DNA of 7,680 nucleotides from Lactobacillus delbrueckii (GCA_004556255.1 SFHY01000059.1:1-7680), one strand, 5' to 3'. Positions 1 through 7,418 are shown, counted from the stretch's first letter. The notes: a model not told the origin generated them from the sequence alone. Translations and numbers: made by a program.

Positions 1-63
1 AGCATTCCCCGTTCAAAGTCAATGTCTTAACTTAATGACATTGACCCTGACGGGGGCTTTTTT
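1..63 (+). terminator. Intrinsic terminator of an upstream gene outside the window
   Basis: A long interrupted stem is visible. The outer arm CCCCGT (7-12) pairs with ACGGGG (50-55), and AGC (1-3) can pair with GCT (56-58) if the ATT at 4-6 bulges out. The inner arm GTCAATGTC (18-26) pairs perfectly with GACATTGAC (37-45) around a 10-nt loop. A run of six T (58-63) follows at once. This is a classic rho-independent terminator for a plus-strand gene ending left of the window, and it separates that gene from the amino acid importer operon. Confidence 0.85.
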
Positions 64-193
64 ATTTAGGTCAAATTCCTTGTTTAGTTAGTTTTCAGCA
101 TTGCAGAACGAATTTTTTTAATTCTTTATGGGATTTCACTTTAAAAAGAAAATTGGTACCGGTTGCTTTTAGCTGAAGTTAAGCTGCATAAAA

Positions 194-222
194 TGAACCG
201 TTTCTTAAAAACGTGATACAAT
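194..222 (+). promoter_or_regulatory. Probable promoter of the amino acid importer operon
   Basis: The -10 hexamer TACAAT (217-222) matches the consensus at 5 of 6 positions and is preceded by TG at 214-215 with one base between, which makes it an extended -10. A weak -35, TGAACC (194-199), lies 17 bases upstream. Transcription would start near 229, giving a leader of about 53 nt to the ATG at 282. A TTGACA at 224-229 looks better as a -35 but has no well-spaced -10 (TATTTA at 254-259 is 24 bases away), so I prefer the extended -10. Confidence 0.55.
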
Positions 223-281
223 ATTGACAATCTGTTTTTTTAGCGGAAGAAACTATTTATGAAAAAGGGTGAAAAGATAAC

Positions 282-1739
282 ATGCATTTAAAGAAACTTC
301 GCAAACTTCTCCTGCTGCCAGTCAGCCTGCTCATCGCCGCGCTGTTCTTAATGGCGCCCAAGGCCCAAGCTGCCAGCAAGAAAACTTACATCATCGGTAC
401 CGACCAGACTTTCAAGCCCTTTGAAATCCAAGACAAGGATGGTACCTACAATGGCAAGAACCCGGGGATTGACATCGAAATCCTCCGGGAAATCGCCAAG
501 CACGAAAACTTCAAGTACGAGCTGAAGATCATGTCCTTCAACGCCGACGTCCAGGCCCTGCAGTCTGGCCAGATCGACGGGATGATCGCCGGCATGAGCG
601 TGACTGAAGAAAGAAAGAAGACCATCGACTTCAGCAACTCCTACTATACTGACGGGGTCTGCCTGGCCGTGGCCAAGGACAGCAAGATCACCAGCATGAA
701 GGACCTCAAGGGCAAGACAGTTAACGTCAAGACCGGGACCACTTCCGCCATCTATGCCAAGTCCGTCCAAAAGAAGTACGGCTTCAAGCTGAAGTACTAC
801 ACCAACTCCAACACTTCCTGGGCTGACGTCAAGGCCGGCAACGCTGACGCCTGCTTCGACGATGGTCCGTCCCTACGCTACGGGATTGCCAACGGGACCG
901 GCCTGCGCATCGTCGGCAAGCAAGTGTCCAACGCCCCTCTGGCTTTTGCCGTTAAGAAAGGCAAGAACCAGGAACTCCTCAAGATGTTCAACGACGGTCT
1001 GGCCTGGCTGAAGAAGACTGGCCGCTTAAAGAAGATCGTCAACAAGTACACCAGCAAGAAGGCTGTTAAGAGCCAAGTCGTAGCTGATACTTCAATTTTG
1101 GGCTTGATCAAGGACAACGCCGGCGCTCTGCTGCAAGGTCTGTGGATGACCATCGAACTGGCTATCGTCGGCATCCTGGCCGCCCTGGTCTTCGGTTTGA
1201 TCCTCGGGATCATGGGGATTGCTGAGCACAAGTTCTGGCATGGCCTGGCCAACGTAATCATCTACATCTTCCGTGGTATTCCAATGATGGTTCTGGCCTT
1301 CTTCATCTACATCGGTATGCCGACCTTGCTGGGCCACAAACTGCCCCTCTTTACTGCCGGCATCCTGACTTTGATGCTGGACGAAGGGGCCTACATCGGG
1401 GCCATCGTCCGCGGGGGCTTTGAATCAGTTGACGTGGGCCAGTGGGAAGCAGCCCGGTCCCTGGGTCTGCCTTACTACAAGGCCCTGTGGAAGGTTGTTG
1501 CCCCGCAAGGTTTCAAGCTGATGATTCCATCCCTGGTCAACCAGTTCATCATCACTCTTAAGGATACTTCCATCCTTTCCGCCATCGGGGTCATGGACTT
1601 GACGCAAACTGGTACCACCTTGATCGCCCAGAACTTCCAGGGCTTCAAGATGTGGCTGATCATCGCCGTAATGTACCTGATCATCATCACCCTGCTTACC
1701 TGGCTGTCCAACTACATTCAAAAGAAGATGCAACATTAG
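282..1739 (+). CDS. glnP: Polar amino acid (glutamine-type) ABC importer, fused substrate-binding protein and permease
   Basis: This 485-residue protein joins an extracellular amino acid receptor to a membrane permease, as in GlnP of lactic acid bacteria. Residues 1-30 form a signal peptide (KKLRK, hydrophobic core, then AQA before A31) with no lipobox cysteine, as expected because the receptor is tethered by the fusion. Residues about 35-256 are a family 3 solute-binding domain: the PFEI segment at 46-49, then GMSVTEERKKTIDFS (104-118), whose R111 is the expected carboxylate ligand, and D193/D194 near the expected amino-group ligand. Residues about 276-485 are the BPD_transp_1 permease with about five membrane segments and the EAA loop EAARSLG (389-395) to P408. 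The start follows AAGGGTG at 265-271. The ATPase gene begins 19 bases after the stop, so the two form an operon. Substrate is inferred from family; glutamine, glutamate, asparagine or another polar amino acid is possible. The only cysteines are C127 and C191, both in the second lobe of the receptor. Confidence 0.9.
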   Translation: MHLKKLRKLLLLPVSLLIAALFLMAPKAQAASKKTYIIGTDQTFKPFEIQDKDGTYNGKNPGIDIEILREIAKHENFKYELKIMSFNADVQALQSGQIDGMIAGMSVTEERKKTIDFSNSYYTDGVCLAVAKDSKITSMKDLKGKTVNVKTGTTSAIYAKSVQKKYGFKLKYYTNSNTSWADVKAGNADACFDDGPSLRYGIANGTGLRIVGKQVSNAPLAFAVKKGKNQELLKMFNDGLAWLKKTGRLKKIVNKYTSKKAVKSQVVADTSILGLIKDNAGALLQGLWMTIELAIVGILAALVFGLILGIMGIAEHKFWHGLANVIIYIFRGIPMMVLAFFIYIGMPTLLGHKLPLFTAGILTLMLDEGAYIGAIVRGGFESVDVGQWEAARSLGLPYYKALWKVVAPQGFKLMIPSLVNQFIITLKDTSILSAIGVMDLTQTGTTLIAQNFQGFKMWLIIAVMYLIIITLLTWLSNYIQKKMQH

Positions 1740-1741
1740 TT

Positions 1742-1750
1742 AAAAGGAGG
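1742..1750 (+). promoter_or_regulatory. Strong ribosome binding site of the ATPase gene
   Basis: AAAAGGAGG lies just after the glnP stop codon and eight bases before the ATG at 1759. It is a near-perfect match to the 16S rRNA 3' end and fixes the start of the ATPase. It is much stronger than the site of the permease gene, which may favour high ATPase synthesis from the shared transcript. Confidence 0.85.
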
Positions 1751-1758
1751 CTTTTTCC

Positions 1759-2505
1759 ATGGAAGAAAAATACAAGGTTCAGGTAACTGACCTGCACAAG
1801 AGCTACGATGGCGTTCATGAAGTCATCAAGGGCGCCAACTTGAACGTCCTGCCCAGCGAAGTAGTCTGCATCATCGGTCCTTCCGGCTCCGGGAAGAGCA
1901 CCTTCCTGCGCTGCATCAACAAGCTGGAAGAATTCCAAAAGGGCCACATCCTTGTCGACGGGGCCGACCTGGCTGATCCGAAGGCGGACATCAACAAGAT
2001 CCGGGAAAACATCGGCATGGTCTTCCAGCACTTCAACCTCTTCCCGAACATGACCGTCCTGGAAAACATCATCCTGGCTCCAGTCGAACTGGGCAAGGAA
2101 GACAAGGAAACGGCCATCAAGGAAGCTCACAAGTACCTGCAGATGGTCAACATGGACGACAAGGCCGACGTCAAGCCGACCACCCTGTCCGGTGGCCAGC
2201 AGCAGCGGGTAGCCATCGCCCGGGCCCTGGCCATGAAGCCGGACGTCATGCTCTTTGACGAACCGACCAGTGCACTGGACCCGGAAATGGTCGGCGACGT
2301 TTTGAACGTCATGAAGAAGCTGGCCCAGGAAGGGATGACCATGATCGTGGTAACCCACGAAATGGGCTTCGCCAAGCAGGTGGCTGACAAGGTTGCCTTC
2401 TTCTACGGCGGCGTGATCAAGGAACTGGGGACGCCGGAAGAAATCTTCGACCACCCGCAGGAAGAAGAAACCAAGAACTTCTTGAACAAGGTTTTGAATA
2501 TCTAA
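1759..2505 (+). CDS. glnQ: Polar amino acid ABC importer, ATP-binding protein
   Basis: This cytoplasmic ATPase of 248 residues powers the fused importer encoded just upstream, and its length is normal for the GlnQ/HisP/ArtP family. All motifs are intact: A-loop Y16, Walker [10 protein letters not shown] (40-48), Q-loop Q90 in [11 protein letters not shown], signature LSGGQQQR (143-150), Walker B MLFDEP (164-169), D-loop SALD (171-174) and switch H200 in VVTHEMGFA. The sequence after the Q-loop ([14 protein letters not shown]) is typical of polar amino acid importers. A dimer should bind the EAA loops of two GlnP subunits. The gene is second in the operon, 19 bases after glnP, and is followed by an intrinsic terminator. 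Assignment to amino acid uptake is firm. The exact amino acid cannot be read from the ATPase. Confidence 0.93.
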   Translation: MEEKYKVQVTDLHKSYDGVHEVIKGANLNVLPSEVVCIIGPSGSGKSTFLRCINKLEEFQKGHILVDGADLADPKADINKIRENIGMVFQHFNLFPNMTVLENIILAPVELGKEDKETAIKEAHKYLQMVNMDDKADVKPTTLSGGQQQRVAIARALAMKPDVMLFDEPTSALDPEMVGDVLNVMKKLAQEGMTMIVVTHEMGFAKQVADKVAFFYGGVIKELGTPEEIFDHPQEEETKNFLNKVLNI

Positions 2506-2547
2506 GCTGAGTTTAGATTTTTTTAAAGCAAGTGAAAAATTAAAAGG

Positions 2548-2581
2548 AAAGCGCTTGAGTTGCCATGCTCAAGTGCTTTTT
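2548..2581 (+). terminator. Intrinsic terminator of the amino acid importer operon
   Basis: An arm at 2549-2559 (AAGCGCTTGAG) pairs with 2568-2578 (CTCAAGTGCTT), with one G-T wobble, around an 8-nt loop, and a T-run ends at 2581. It lies 43 bases after the glnQ stop and just ahead of the promoter for the next gene, so the purine permease is probably transcribed separately. Confidence 0.85.
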
Positions 2582-2586
2582 AGCGG

Positions 2587-2615
2587 TTAAAAACAATGGA
2601 AGCAGACTTTATAAT
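2587..2615 (+). promoter_or_regulatory. Probable promoter of the purine permease gene
   Basis: A perfect -10 TATAAT (2610-2615) lies 17 bases after a -35-like TTAAAA (2587-2592, 4 of 6 matches). Transcription would start near 2622, leaving a leader of about 100 nt. A second, weaker possibility is TTTACA (2639-2644, 5 of 6) with TAAGGT (2662-2667) 17 bases on. The -35 element begins only six bases after the preceding terminator. Confidence 0.6.
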
Positions 2616-2692
2616 CACTAATAAAATTATGATTCGTATTTACATCTGGTTAATTCCATGTTAAGGTAGAAATATCCCCTTCTATTGGAGGA

Positions 2693-2705
2693 AATTCCGA
2701 ACATT
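2693..2705 (+). promoter_or_regulatory. PurBox-type operator (PurR binding site) in the permease leader
   Basis: The 13 bases AATTCCGAACATT match the PurBox consensus AWWWCCGAACWWT described for PurR in Bacillus subtilis and Lactococcus lactis at every position. The gene that follows is a purine base permease, so context and motif agree. The box lies 17 bases before the ATG, between the promoter and the ribosome site, and not upstream of the -35 as in L. lactis activation. That placement would suit repression, or a second promoter nearer the gene. Binding by PurR is inferred. Confidence 0.6.
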
Positions 2706-2711
2706 ACCTGC

Positions 2712-2717
2712 TGGAGG
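2712..2717 (+). promoter_or_regulatory. Ribosome binding site of the purine permease gene
   Basis: TGGAGG lies five bases before the ATG at 2723 and fixes the start. A second, equally good Shine-Dalgarno-like TTGGAGG sits at 2685-2691, too far upstream to serve this ATG and with no ATG, GTG or TTG suitably placed after it. Confidence 0.7.
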
Positions 2718-2722
2718 ATCAA

Positions 2723-4033
2723 ATGGAATTTATTAACAAGTATTTCGAGCTCGACAAGCTCGGTTCAAACCCTAAGCGGGAGTTCATCGCCGGTCTGACG
2801 ACCTTCTTCGCGATGTGCTACATCCTTTTCGTCAACCCTAGCGTCTTGGGCGCCAGCGGGATGGACAAGGGCGCGGTCTTCACGGCAACTGCCCTGGCCA
2901 GCGCGCTCGGCTGTCTTATCATGGGTATTTTTGCCAACTACCCGATCGCTACTGCCCCGTCTTTGGGTCTTAACGCCTTCTTCGCTTACACTGTCTGCAT
3001 CGGCATGAAGGTGAAGTGGCAGACTGCCCTGGCTGCTGTTTTCGTGGCCTCAATCATCTTCATTTTGATTACGGTCTTCAAGCTGCGGGAACTGATCGTT
3101 GACAGCATCCCTAACGACTTGAAATTTGCCATCTCCGCCGGGATCGGGATCTTCATCGCCTTCCTGGGCCTGCAAAACGGCAAGCTGGTTGTTAACAGCG
3201 CTTCTACTTTGGTAACTATCGGTTCCTTCAAGGACCCGGCTGCCTGGGTAACCATCTTCGGTCTGCTGGTAACCATCGTCTTGATGATCCGGCGGGTGCC
3301 AGGCGCGATCTTCATCGGGATCGTCCTGTCTTCAATCTTCAGCATCCTGGTTGGCCAAAGCAAGATGCCAACTTCTGTCGTTTCTTTGGCGCCAAGCTTG
3401 AAGCCAAGCTTCGGCCAAGCCATCTTCCACCTGGGCGACATCAACACGGTGCAGATGTGGACGGTCGTTTTAACCTTCCTCTTGGTGGCCTTCTTTGACA
3501 CCACTGGTACCTTGATCGGTCTGGCTCACCAGGCTGGCCTGGTTGACAAGGACGGCAAGATGCCAAGAATCGGCAAGGCCATGGCGGCTGACTCAACGGC
3601 CATGATGGCTGGTTCCATCATCGGTACTTCACCGGTTGGCGCCTACGTTGAATCTTCATCCGGGATCGCTGCCGGCGGCCGGTCAGGTTTGACCGCCGTT
3701 TGGGTTGGTATCTTCTTCCTTTTGTCCATGTTCTTCAGCCCGCTTTTGAGCGTGGTAACGACTACGGTTACTGCTCCAGCCTTGATCATCGTCGGCGTTT
3801 TGATGGCCGCCAACCTGGCCAAGATCTCCTGGGACAAGCTGGAAATCGCTGTTCCAGCCTTCCTGATCGTGATCGGCATGGGCTTGACCTACTCCATCGC
3901 TGACGGGATGGCCCTGGGTCTGATCGTTTACCCGATCTCCATGACTGCTGCCAAGCGGACCAAGGAAGTCAGCCCAATGATGTGGATCCTGGCTGTAGTC
4001 TTCGTGATCTACTTCCTGATCTTGAACGTCTAA
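2723..4033 (+). CDS. AzgA/PbuG-like NCS2 purine permease (guanine/hypoxanthine or adenine)
   Basis: This 436-residue integral membrane protein should import purine bases with protons. It belongs to the AzgA-like branch of the NCS2 (nucleobase-cation symporter-2) family, which includes B. subtilis PbuG and PbuO and E. coli PurP, AdeQ, GhxP and GhxQ. Marker segments are APSLGLNAFFAYT (78-90), FFDTTGT (257-263) and GTSPVGAYVESSSGIAAGGR (301-320), in which the acidic and glycine positions typical of the substrate site are kept. Length is normal for the branch, which runs about 430-450 residues, and hydrophobic segments run through to the C-terminus. Most relatives have APGMGLN where this protein has APSLGLN. 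The gene is a single-cistron unit with its own promoter, a PurBox in the leader and a terminator at 4063-4092. I do not choose between guanine/hypoxanthine and adenine from sequence alone, so no gene symbol is given. Confidence 0.92.
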   Translation: MEFINKYFELDKLGSNPKREFIAGLTTFFAMCYILFVNPSVLGASGMDKGAVFTATALASALGCLIMGIFANYPIATAPSLGLNAFFAYTVCIGMKVKWQTALAAVFVASIIFILITVFKLRELIVDSIPNDLKFAISAGIGIFIAFLGLQNGKLVVNSASTLVTIGSFKDPAAWVTIFGLLVTIVLMIRRVPGAIFIGIVLSSIFSILVGQSKMPTSVVSLAPSLKPSFGQAIFHLGDINTVQMWTVVLTFLLVAFFDTTGTLIGLAHQAGLVDKDGKMPRIGKAMAADSTAMMAGSIIGTSPVGAYVESSSGIAAGGRSGLTAVWVGIFFLLSMFFSPLLSVVTTTVTAPALIIVGVLMAANLAKISWDKLEIAVPAFLIVIGMGLTYSIADGMALGLIVYPISMTAAKRTKEVSPMMWILAVVFVIYFLILNV

Positions 4034-4062
4034 ACAATACCAATAACAATTTTTGCCAAGCT

Positions 4063-4092
4063 AAAAAGCCCCGACTCCGGTCGGGGCTTTTT
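4063..4092. terminator. Bidirectional intrinsic terminator between convergent genes
   Basis: AAAAAGCCCCGA (4063-4074) pairs perfectly with TCGGGGCTTTTT (4081-4092). The six bases between (CTCCGG) can close further to a four-base loop. The stem is flanked by a T-run on each strand, so it can end the purine permease transcript on the plus strand and the CLC antiporter transcript on the minus strand. It lies 29 bases after one stop codon and 17 bases from the other. Confidence 0.93.
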
Positions 4093-4109
4093 CTTATGCA
4101 TTTTCAGCT

Positions 4110-5648
4110 TTATTCCTTGGCTTCCTGCAGGCTGGCCATCTTGTCATAGACCAGCCCCCGCTGGTTTTCGTCGATTTCCAAGACTAAAAGGTCACCGGCT
4201 AACAGCTTGGTATTCCCATCAGGGATAATATCCTTTTGCCCCCGGTGGATGACTTTGACCAGGGTGCGGTCTGGCCAGGCGATTTCCTTGACCTGGTGGT
4301 CAGCCAGTTGGCTGCCTTCATAGATGGAAACAGTCAGCTGGTCTGCTTCACCAACATAGTCGTTGTCTTCTTTGGTCTGCATCCGGCCAGCCAGGCTTTC
4401 ATAGATCGGCACCCCACCCAGCAGTTCGTTGACGACATAAGCGGCAACTGAGACCACGGCTAAAGGCATGAGGTGCAGCAGTGACCCGACCATTTCCGTG
4501 ATCAGCATGATGGCGGTAAATGGCGAGCGGATAATGGCTGAAAAAAGCCCGGCCATGGAGAAGATGATCAAGTTGACGACTAATTTTTGGTCCAAAAGGC
4601 CCAGGTCAACCATGAACTGGCCATAAACCGCCCCCAAGAGAGCCCCCATGGTCAAGATCGGCAGGAAAATCCCGCCCGGCAGACCAGAATCGTAAGACAC
4701 GATGGAAAAACTGATCCGCAAGAGGAAGATCAAGACCAGGACATTTACGGCGTGAATTTGGTTCAAGCTCAAAATCAAGTTGTTGCCCCCGCCGACATAG
4801 CCCGGGAAGTAGTACATGACCGGCACTAAGATGAGGGCCGGGATGATCCCGTGCAGCCAGCGCGGCAGGACGGTGATTTTTTGATAAACATGGCTGAAAT
4901 TGAGCAGGCCCCACTGGTAAAAGCGGCCGATCAAGCCCAATAAAGCCCCTAATAAGAGCAGCTGCCAGTACTGGAGGATGGGGAAGCTGTGCTTGTAGTC
5001 GATCGCTAAGACCGGAGTCTGGCCAAAGACATTGGAAACCACGAAGTTGGCCATGATAGCTCCGGCTAAAGCGTTCAGCCAGACCCGGGGGGAAAAGTTG
5101 TGAAAGACTTCTTCAATGATGAACATGGCCCCGCCCAAAGGTGCCCCGAAGGCCGCGGACAAGCCGCTGGCCGCCCCGGTTGCCAGGAGGACCCGGGAGT
5201 CGCTCTTCGAGGCCTTGAAGCCCTGGGCCACCCCCTGGCCGACCGTTGAGCCCAATTGGATTGACGGACCTTCCCGGCCTAAAAAGAGGCCTGACCCGAT
5301 CGACAGGACCCCGCCGATGAACTTCCGCCAAAGGATCGGCCACCAGGCCAGTTGCAGCTTGCCCTGCAGCTGGAGTTCTACTTCAGGAATCCCGGACCCG
5401 CCGGCATGGGGCTGCTGCTTGACAAAGAAGCCAGCCACGATCACGCTGACCAGAACGCCCCCGGCTAAGAGCCACAAGAGGAGCGGGTTAGCGTGCGCTG
5501 CCTGGTAGCCTTTTTGCCACATAGTCAGGATCTGCCCGATCAGCCAGCGGAAGCTGCCGACAACGATGCCAGTCACCAGGCCCACGACCAGGGCTTCGAA
5601 TAATAAGCGCAGGTTGGATTTGCGCGTTTGTCTGTCTTCACTCTCCAT
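4110..5648 (-). CDS. CLC-type chloride/proton antiporter with C-terminal RCK_C-like domain
   Basis: This 512-residue membrane protein should exchange chloride for protons, a reaction linked to acid tolerance in bacteria. Residues about 15-415 form the CLC core. All ion-site motifs are present: GSGIPE (84-89), GREGP (124-128) with gating glutamate E126, E179/E180 in FIIEE (E180 corresponds to the proton-transfer glutamate E203 of E. coli ClcA), GGIFLP (325-330), and Y416 in VPIYESLA, the counterpart of the central tyrosine. Having both glutamates indicates an exchanger and not a channel. The serine of GSGIP and the phenylalanine of GIFLP point to chloride and not fluoride. Residues about 435-500 resemble the RCK_C (TrkA-C) regulatory domain, ending in a PDGNTKLLAGDLLVL strand-turn typical of it. 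The ATG follows GGTGG at 5660-5664, 11 bases away. The gene lies 72 bases after the ABC exporter on the same strand but has its own probable promoter. Confidence 0.93.
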   Translation of the reverse strand: MESEDRQTRKSNLRLLFEALVVGLVTGIVVGSFRWLIGQILTMWQKGYQAAHANPLLLWLLAGGVLVSVIVAGFFVKQQPHAGGSGIPEVELQLQGKLQLAWWPILWRKFIGGVLSIGSGLFLGREGPSIQLGSTVGQGVAQGFKASKSDSRVLLATGAASGLSAAFGAPLGGAMFIIEEVFHNFSPRVWLNALAGAIMANFVVSNVFGQTPVLAIDYKHSFPILQYWQLLLLGALLGLIGRFYQWGLLNFSHVYQKITVLPRWLHGIIPALILVPVMYYFPGYVGGGNNLILSLNQIHAVNVLVLIFLLRISFSIVSYDSGLPGGIFLPILTMGALLGAVYGQFMVDLGLLDQKLVVNLIIFSMAGLFSAIIRSPFTAIMLITEMVGSLLHLMPLAVVSVAAYVVNELLGGVPIYESLAGRMQTKEDNDYVGEADQLTVSIYEGSQLADHQVKEIAWPDRTLVKVIHRGQKDIIPDGNTKLLAGDLLVLEIDENQRGLVYDKMASLQEAKE

Positions 5649-5683
5649 AAATTATTTGCCCACCTTTTTTTGCATATAAAAAC

Positions 5684-5712
5684 AGGATAAACCTTTTAGG
5701 CGGACATGTAAA
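5684..5712 (-). promoter_or_regulatory. Probable promoter of the CLC antiporter gene
   Basis: On the minus strand, TTTACA (5712-5707, 5 of 6 matches to the -35) is followed after exactly 17 bases by TATCCT (5689-5684, 4 of 6 matches to the -10). Transcription would start near 5677, giving a leader of about 29 nt. I see no terminator hairpin between the ABC exporter stop at 5721 and this gene, so read-through from the exporter is also possible. Confidence 0.5.
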
Positions 5713-5720
5713 ATCTACTT

Positions 5721-7418
5721 TCACCTGCTTTCCAAAGGCCGCAGCTGGTCTTCAACATAAGCCCGGTACTTCGGCAGCTGCTTGAGCAAGTCTTCATGCC
5801 GGCCAGCCGCTTGAACCTGCCCTTGATCTAAAAAGTAGATTTTATCAGCATTGGCGATCGTCGACAGACGGTGGGCGATGATGATGACAATCTTTTCCCG
5901 GGCAATCCGGTCGACGGCCTGGCTGACCTTGGCTTCAGACTCGGGGTCCAGGTTGGCCGTGGCTTCATCCAGGATCAAGCAAGGAGCATCCCGCAAGTAG
6001 GCCCGGGCCAGCTGCAGGCGCTGGCTTTGCCCCAGAGACAGCTTCCAGCCGCCCTCTCCCGTTTGGGTGTCCAGGTCCAGTTCCGGCCAAAGGTTGGCAA
6101 CTTGCAGGGCCTGGATCATGTCCGACCGGCTGACGGATTTTTCCAAGCCAAATAGCAAATTGTCAGCGACTGTACCGGCAAAAATATTGTTGTCCTGGGC
6201 CACCACGCTGAAGAGATCCCGCCAGGCAGGCAAGCGGCAGCTTTTGGCTTCCAGGTCACCCAGCAGGATCTGCCCTTGATAGCCAGCTTCCAAGCGGGTC
6301 AACAGGTTGATCAAGGTCGTCTTGCCAGCCCCAGATGGGCCAACTAAAGCTGTTTTCGCCCCTTCTTTAAAGTCCAGGGACAAGTCCCGCAAAACCGGGC
6401 GCTGGCTGCCTGGATAGGCAAAGGTCAAGGCGCGGACCTTGAGATCAGCAGCTTTTTTCGGCAGCTCCTGGCCGGGATCAGCTTCATCCGGCTGGGCCAG
6501 GATTTCACTGATGGCTTTCAGGGAGCCCCGGGCTTCGGCGTAGCTCATGTAAAAGTTGCCCAAATTGTTGATCGGGGAAATGATGCCGAACATGTACATG
6601 ATAAATGAGCTCAGCATCCCCAAAGACAGGCTGCCATTAGCCAGGCGCTGGCTGCCGTAGAGCAGGATCAGGAGAAAGCCGGCCAGGGTCAAGACCGTCT
6701 GCAGGGGTCCAGTCACGCTGAAAACCGCGTCAGTCTTTCGGGACAGGGCAAACAAGTCCTGCAAGTCGCCGCGGAATTTTTGCAAAACGCCGGCTTGGGC
6801 ATTAGTCAGCTTGATCAGCTTGATATTGGCCAGGTTTTCATCCAAATCAGCAGATACCCGGCTGAGCTTGGCCTGGTTTTGGTAGGCGAAGTGCTCATTG
6901 ATTTTTCCTAAAGGAAAGGCGCTGCTGGCAATCAAGGCAAAAGTCAAAACGATAACCAAAGTCATTTTGACATCCAGGCTGAGCAAGATCCCCAGGCTGG
7001 CGGCAACCGTCAAAAGGCTGACCAAGGCTGAGGGCAGGACGCTGACGGTAAAGTCCTTGACCACTGAGCTGTCGTTCAGGACGTGGCTGAGCAGGGAGCC
7101 GCGGCTGTTTTCCTTATAGTAGTTCCAAGGCAGGCGGAGGAGTTTTTCCTGCAAAAGCAGGCGCAGGTCTCTGATCCGCTCGTCTCCGGCCAGGCTGAGC
7201 AGGTACTGGCTAACGGCTTCCAAGAGGCTGGCAATGAGCAGGCAGAAGCCGATCTGGCCCAGGCTGCTTGTCCGGGAAAGCATTTTTCCATGATCGATCA
7301 CTTGCTTTAGCAAGAGAGGAATTTTCAAGGACAAGGCAGTGGCCAGGTAGCTCAGCAGGATCGCCAGGATTTGCCGGCGGTCGAGGGAAAACAGGCGGAT
7401 TTTTCCAGCTTTAATCAT
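5721..7418 (-). CDS. ABC half-exporter, fused membrane and ATP-binding domains (multidrug/peptide exporter type)
   Basis: From the ATG at 7418 this is a 565-residue half-transporter that should work as a dimer, exporting drugs, lipids or peptides. Substrate is unknown. Residues about 15-300 form the type 1 exporter membrane domain of about six helices. The ATPase domain shows FAYP with A-loop Y335, Walker A GPSGAGKTT (360-368), Q-loop Q408, signature LSLGQ (460-464), Walker B CLILDEA (480-486), ANLDPES (488-494) and switch H516. The signature has leucine where glycine is usual (LSGGQ). The start is uncertain. The frame stays open to a TTG at 7574 (617 residues), but that TTG has no ribosome site and probably lies upstream of the transcription start. 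The ATG at 7418 has no good ribosome site either and overlaps the stop of a short ORF as ATGATTAA. The only strong ribosome site (7536-7540) opens another frame. Removing one T at 7512-7519 would join that start to this frame, giving about 601 residues. Confidence 0.85.
   Translation of the reverse strand: MIKAGKIRLFSLDRRQILAILLSYLATALSLKIPLLLKQVIDHGKMLSRTSSLGQIGFCLLIASLLEAVSQYLLSLAGDERIRDLRLLLQEKLLRLPWNYYKENSRGSLLSHVLNDSSVVKDFTVSVLPSALVSLLTVAASLGILLSLDVKMTLVIVLTFALIASSAFPLGKINEHFAYQNQAKLSRVSADLDENLANIKLIKLTNAQAGVLQKFRGDLQDLFALSRKTDAVFSVTGPLQTVLTLAGFLLILLYGSQRLANGSLSLGMLSSFIMYMFGIISPINNLGNFYMSYAEARGSLKAISEILAQPDEADPGQELPKKAADLKVRALTFAYPGSQRPVLRDLSLDFKEGAKTALVGPSGAGKTTLINLLTRLEAGYQGQILLGDLEAKSCRLPAWRDLFSVVAQDNNIFAGTVADNLLFGLEKSVSRSDMIQALQVANLWPELDLDTQTGEGGWKLSLGQSQRLQLARAYLRDAPCLILDEATANLDPESEAKVSQAVDRIAREKIVIIIAHRLSTIANADKIYFLDQGQVQAAGRHEDLLKQLPKYRAYVEDQLRPLESR

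Noticed and set aside
110..124. GAATT/AATTC hairpin around a T-run as a second terminator
   Set aside because: The five-pair AT-rich stem is too weak and is not followed by a T-run of the usual kind. The strong terminator at 1-63 already explains transcript ending.
154..162. TGGTACCGG, resembling the core of the T-box antiterminator sequence
   Set aside because: A T-box needs a long leader with stem I and a following terminator. Here the element sits upstream of the likely promoter, no such structures are visible, and the match is only the short core.
224..259. TTGACA with TATTTA as the promoter of the importer operon
   Set aside because: The spacer is 24 bases, too long for the main sigma factor. 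The extended -10 at 214-222 is a better candidate.
2043..2052. PurBox-like CCGAACAT core inside glnQ
   Set aside because: It encodes the conserved FPNMT segment of the ATPase, the flanks do not match the AT-rich consensus arms well, and it is far from any promoter.
1696..2454. Long minus-strand open frame (252 codons) opposite glnQ
   Set aside because: It is a shadow of the ATPase gene caused by GC-rich third positions. It has no ribosome site and no recognisable domain, and the plus-strand gene shows every expected motif.
2622..2722. Possible purine riboswitch in the permease leader
   Set aside because: Purine permeases often have one, so I looked for the conserved junction sequences and loop pairs. 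I could not find the three-stem layout or the conserved junction bases. The PurBox is the better explanation for regulation.
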